From Virgibacillus sp. NKC19-16 (GTDB lineage: Bacteria; Bacillota; Bacilli; Bacillales; Amphibacillaceae), in the NCBI RefSeq assembly GCF_021560035.1, contig NZ_CP074373.1, positions 3,096,001 to 3,160,000 on the forward strand: 64,000 nucleotides of DNA, in the 5' to 3' direction. This document shows, piece after piece, positions 63,428 to 64,000 of this stretch; position 1 is the first letter of the stretch, and every line of letters starts with the position of its first letter. A model generated the notes under the pieces. The model was not told the DNA's origin and ran no database searches. It saw nothing but the letters and a program-made list of their open reading frames with translations. Position numbers and translations under genes: made by a program.

Positions 63428-64000
63428 CTAGCCTCGCAAATTCCGAACCGCGTCCACTTCCTCCAAAACAACCGCCATCAACTCGCCGTCAACATCCAAC
63501 CTAGACACTGACTGCAACGTCTTTTCAACCCCATGCTCATCAATCATTTGCTGCAATTCAACAGCTTCTTGGTCCTGTTCATTTTTAAATTGCAACGCGG
63601 CTGCGATTGTTTTAGCAAGATAATGCGGCTTCTTACCCGTCACTTCCATATACATACTGGCTGGACGAATCAAACGATCGCGTGCTCCGAGCTTACGGAT
63701 CGGGCCTCGCCCTACCCTGGTTACATCATCGGAAATGTATGGATTCATAAACCGCTGCACGATTTTACGGATATATGTTTGATGTTCTTCTCTATTAAAA
63801 TGATAGGTTTGGATCAATGCTTCGCCTGATTCGGACAGGGCACCATTGATGATTTCTTGCACGTTTTCATCCTTCATCGCATCGGCAATCGCCTCATGTC
63901 CCAAGTAACTACCAATATATGCAGCTGCCGCATGGCCTGTATTGACCGTGAATAATTTCCGCTCGATATAGGGGGTTAGGTCACTTACATACGTAATGCC
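63428..64000 (-). CDS. mtlD: mannitol-1-phosphate 5-dehydrogenase, C-terminal part
   Basis: Converts mannitol-1-phosphate to fructose-6-phosphate with NAD+. The frame enters from the right edge: GITYVSDLTPYIERKLFTVN, then TGHAAAAYIGSYLGHEAIAD, with the polyol dehydrogenase catalytic NxGHA motif, and runs to the stop at 63428. The C-terminal PYISDDVTRVGRGPIRKLGA then RDRLIRPA matches the family. About 190 codons are visible of an expected 385. The upstream mtl genes should lie beyond the window. Confidence 0.95.
   Translation of the reverse strand, partial: GITYVSDLTPYIERKLFTVNTGHAAAAYIGSYLGHEAIADAMKDENVQEIINGALSESGEALIQTYHFNREEHQTYIRKIVQRFMNPYISDDVTRVGRGPIRKLGARDRLIRPASMYMEVTGKKPHYLAKTIAAALQFKNEQDQEAVELQQMIDEHGVEKTLQSVSRLDVDGELMAVVLEEVDAVRNLRG

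Overview
The window reads as a chromosome segment of a low-GC, endospore-lineage Bacillota, most likely a moderately halophilic Bacillaceae of the Virgibacillus / Oceanobacillus / Lentibacillus kind. The signs are strong AGGAGG-type ribosome sites, frequent TTG and GTG starts, B. subtilis-like YwqC-YwqD-YwqE and DegU-type proteins, an NhaC antiporter, a YvnB-like surface phosphatase with an LPDTA anchor, and a TxpA-type type I toxin. This is inferred from gene content; no rRNA or housekeeping marker is present.

Layout. 1-2.3 kb: a small catabolic operon on the minus strand (FCD-type GntR regulator, fumarylacetoacetase-fold hydrolase, frameshifted 2-hydroxyacid dehydrogenase) with a promoter inside a perfect palindrome. 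2.8-8.1 kb: a sarcosine / N-methyltryptophan oxidase and an nhaC gene split by an IS21-family element whose ends and 5-bp target duplication can be placed to the base. 8.4-11.9 kb: a patchwork of relics (M20 peptidase, VanZ, PP-loop ATPase) around three unknown genes, including an overlapping cytosolic/membrane pair. 12.1-38.6 kb: a large exopolysaccharide locus on the minus strand. Read from its promoter end it has chain-length regulator and tyrosine kinase (wzz, wze), two alternating copies of a CpsB/YwqE phosphatase plus NarL-type regulator, nucleotide-sugar enzymes (EpsC-like dehydratase, GalU, Ugd), an undecaprenyl-phosphate sugar transferase, then modification and glycosyl transferase genes, an EpsG-like polymerase, a Wzx flippase, a pyruvyl transferase, a UDP-glucuronate epimerase and VanZ. 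The distal end was partly duplicated and has decayed.

39.2-63.2 kb is an accessory, surface and defence-like stretch: a LysM-NlpC/P60 hydrolase, an Rpn-family nuclease with a coupled downstream copy of its own C-terminal domain, an AbiE-type type IV toxin-antitoxin pair with a clear operator, two NERD-domain paralogues (one frameshifted), an IscB element with a deleted nuclease core inserted in a small coiled-coil gene, a decayed TnpB element, a 2059-residue surface phosphoesterase, an alkaline phosphatase, and a complete txpA/ratA-like type I module. The right edge cuts a mannitol-1-phosphate dehydrogenase gene.

The most unusual signal is a set of intergenic arrays, mostly lying directly after stop codons, in three unrelated sequence families. 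All are built on a 21-bp period (two helical turns). In one family seven 21-bp modules plus a 16-bp spacer make a 163-bp unit repeated head to tail. These arrays explain many spurious open frames and look like an undescribed DNA- or RNA-level element.
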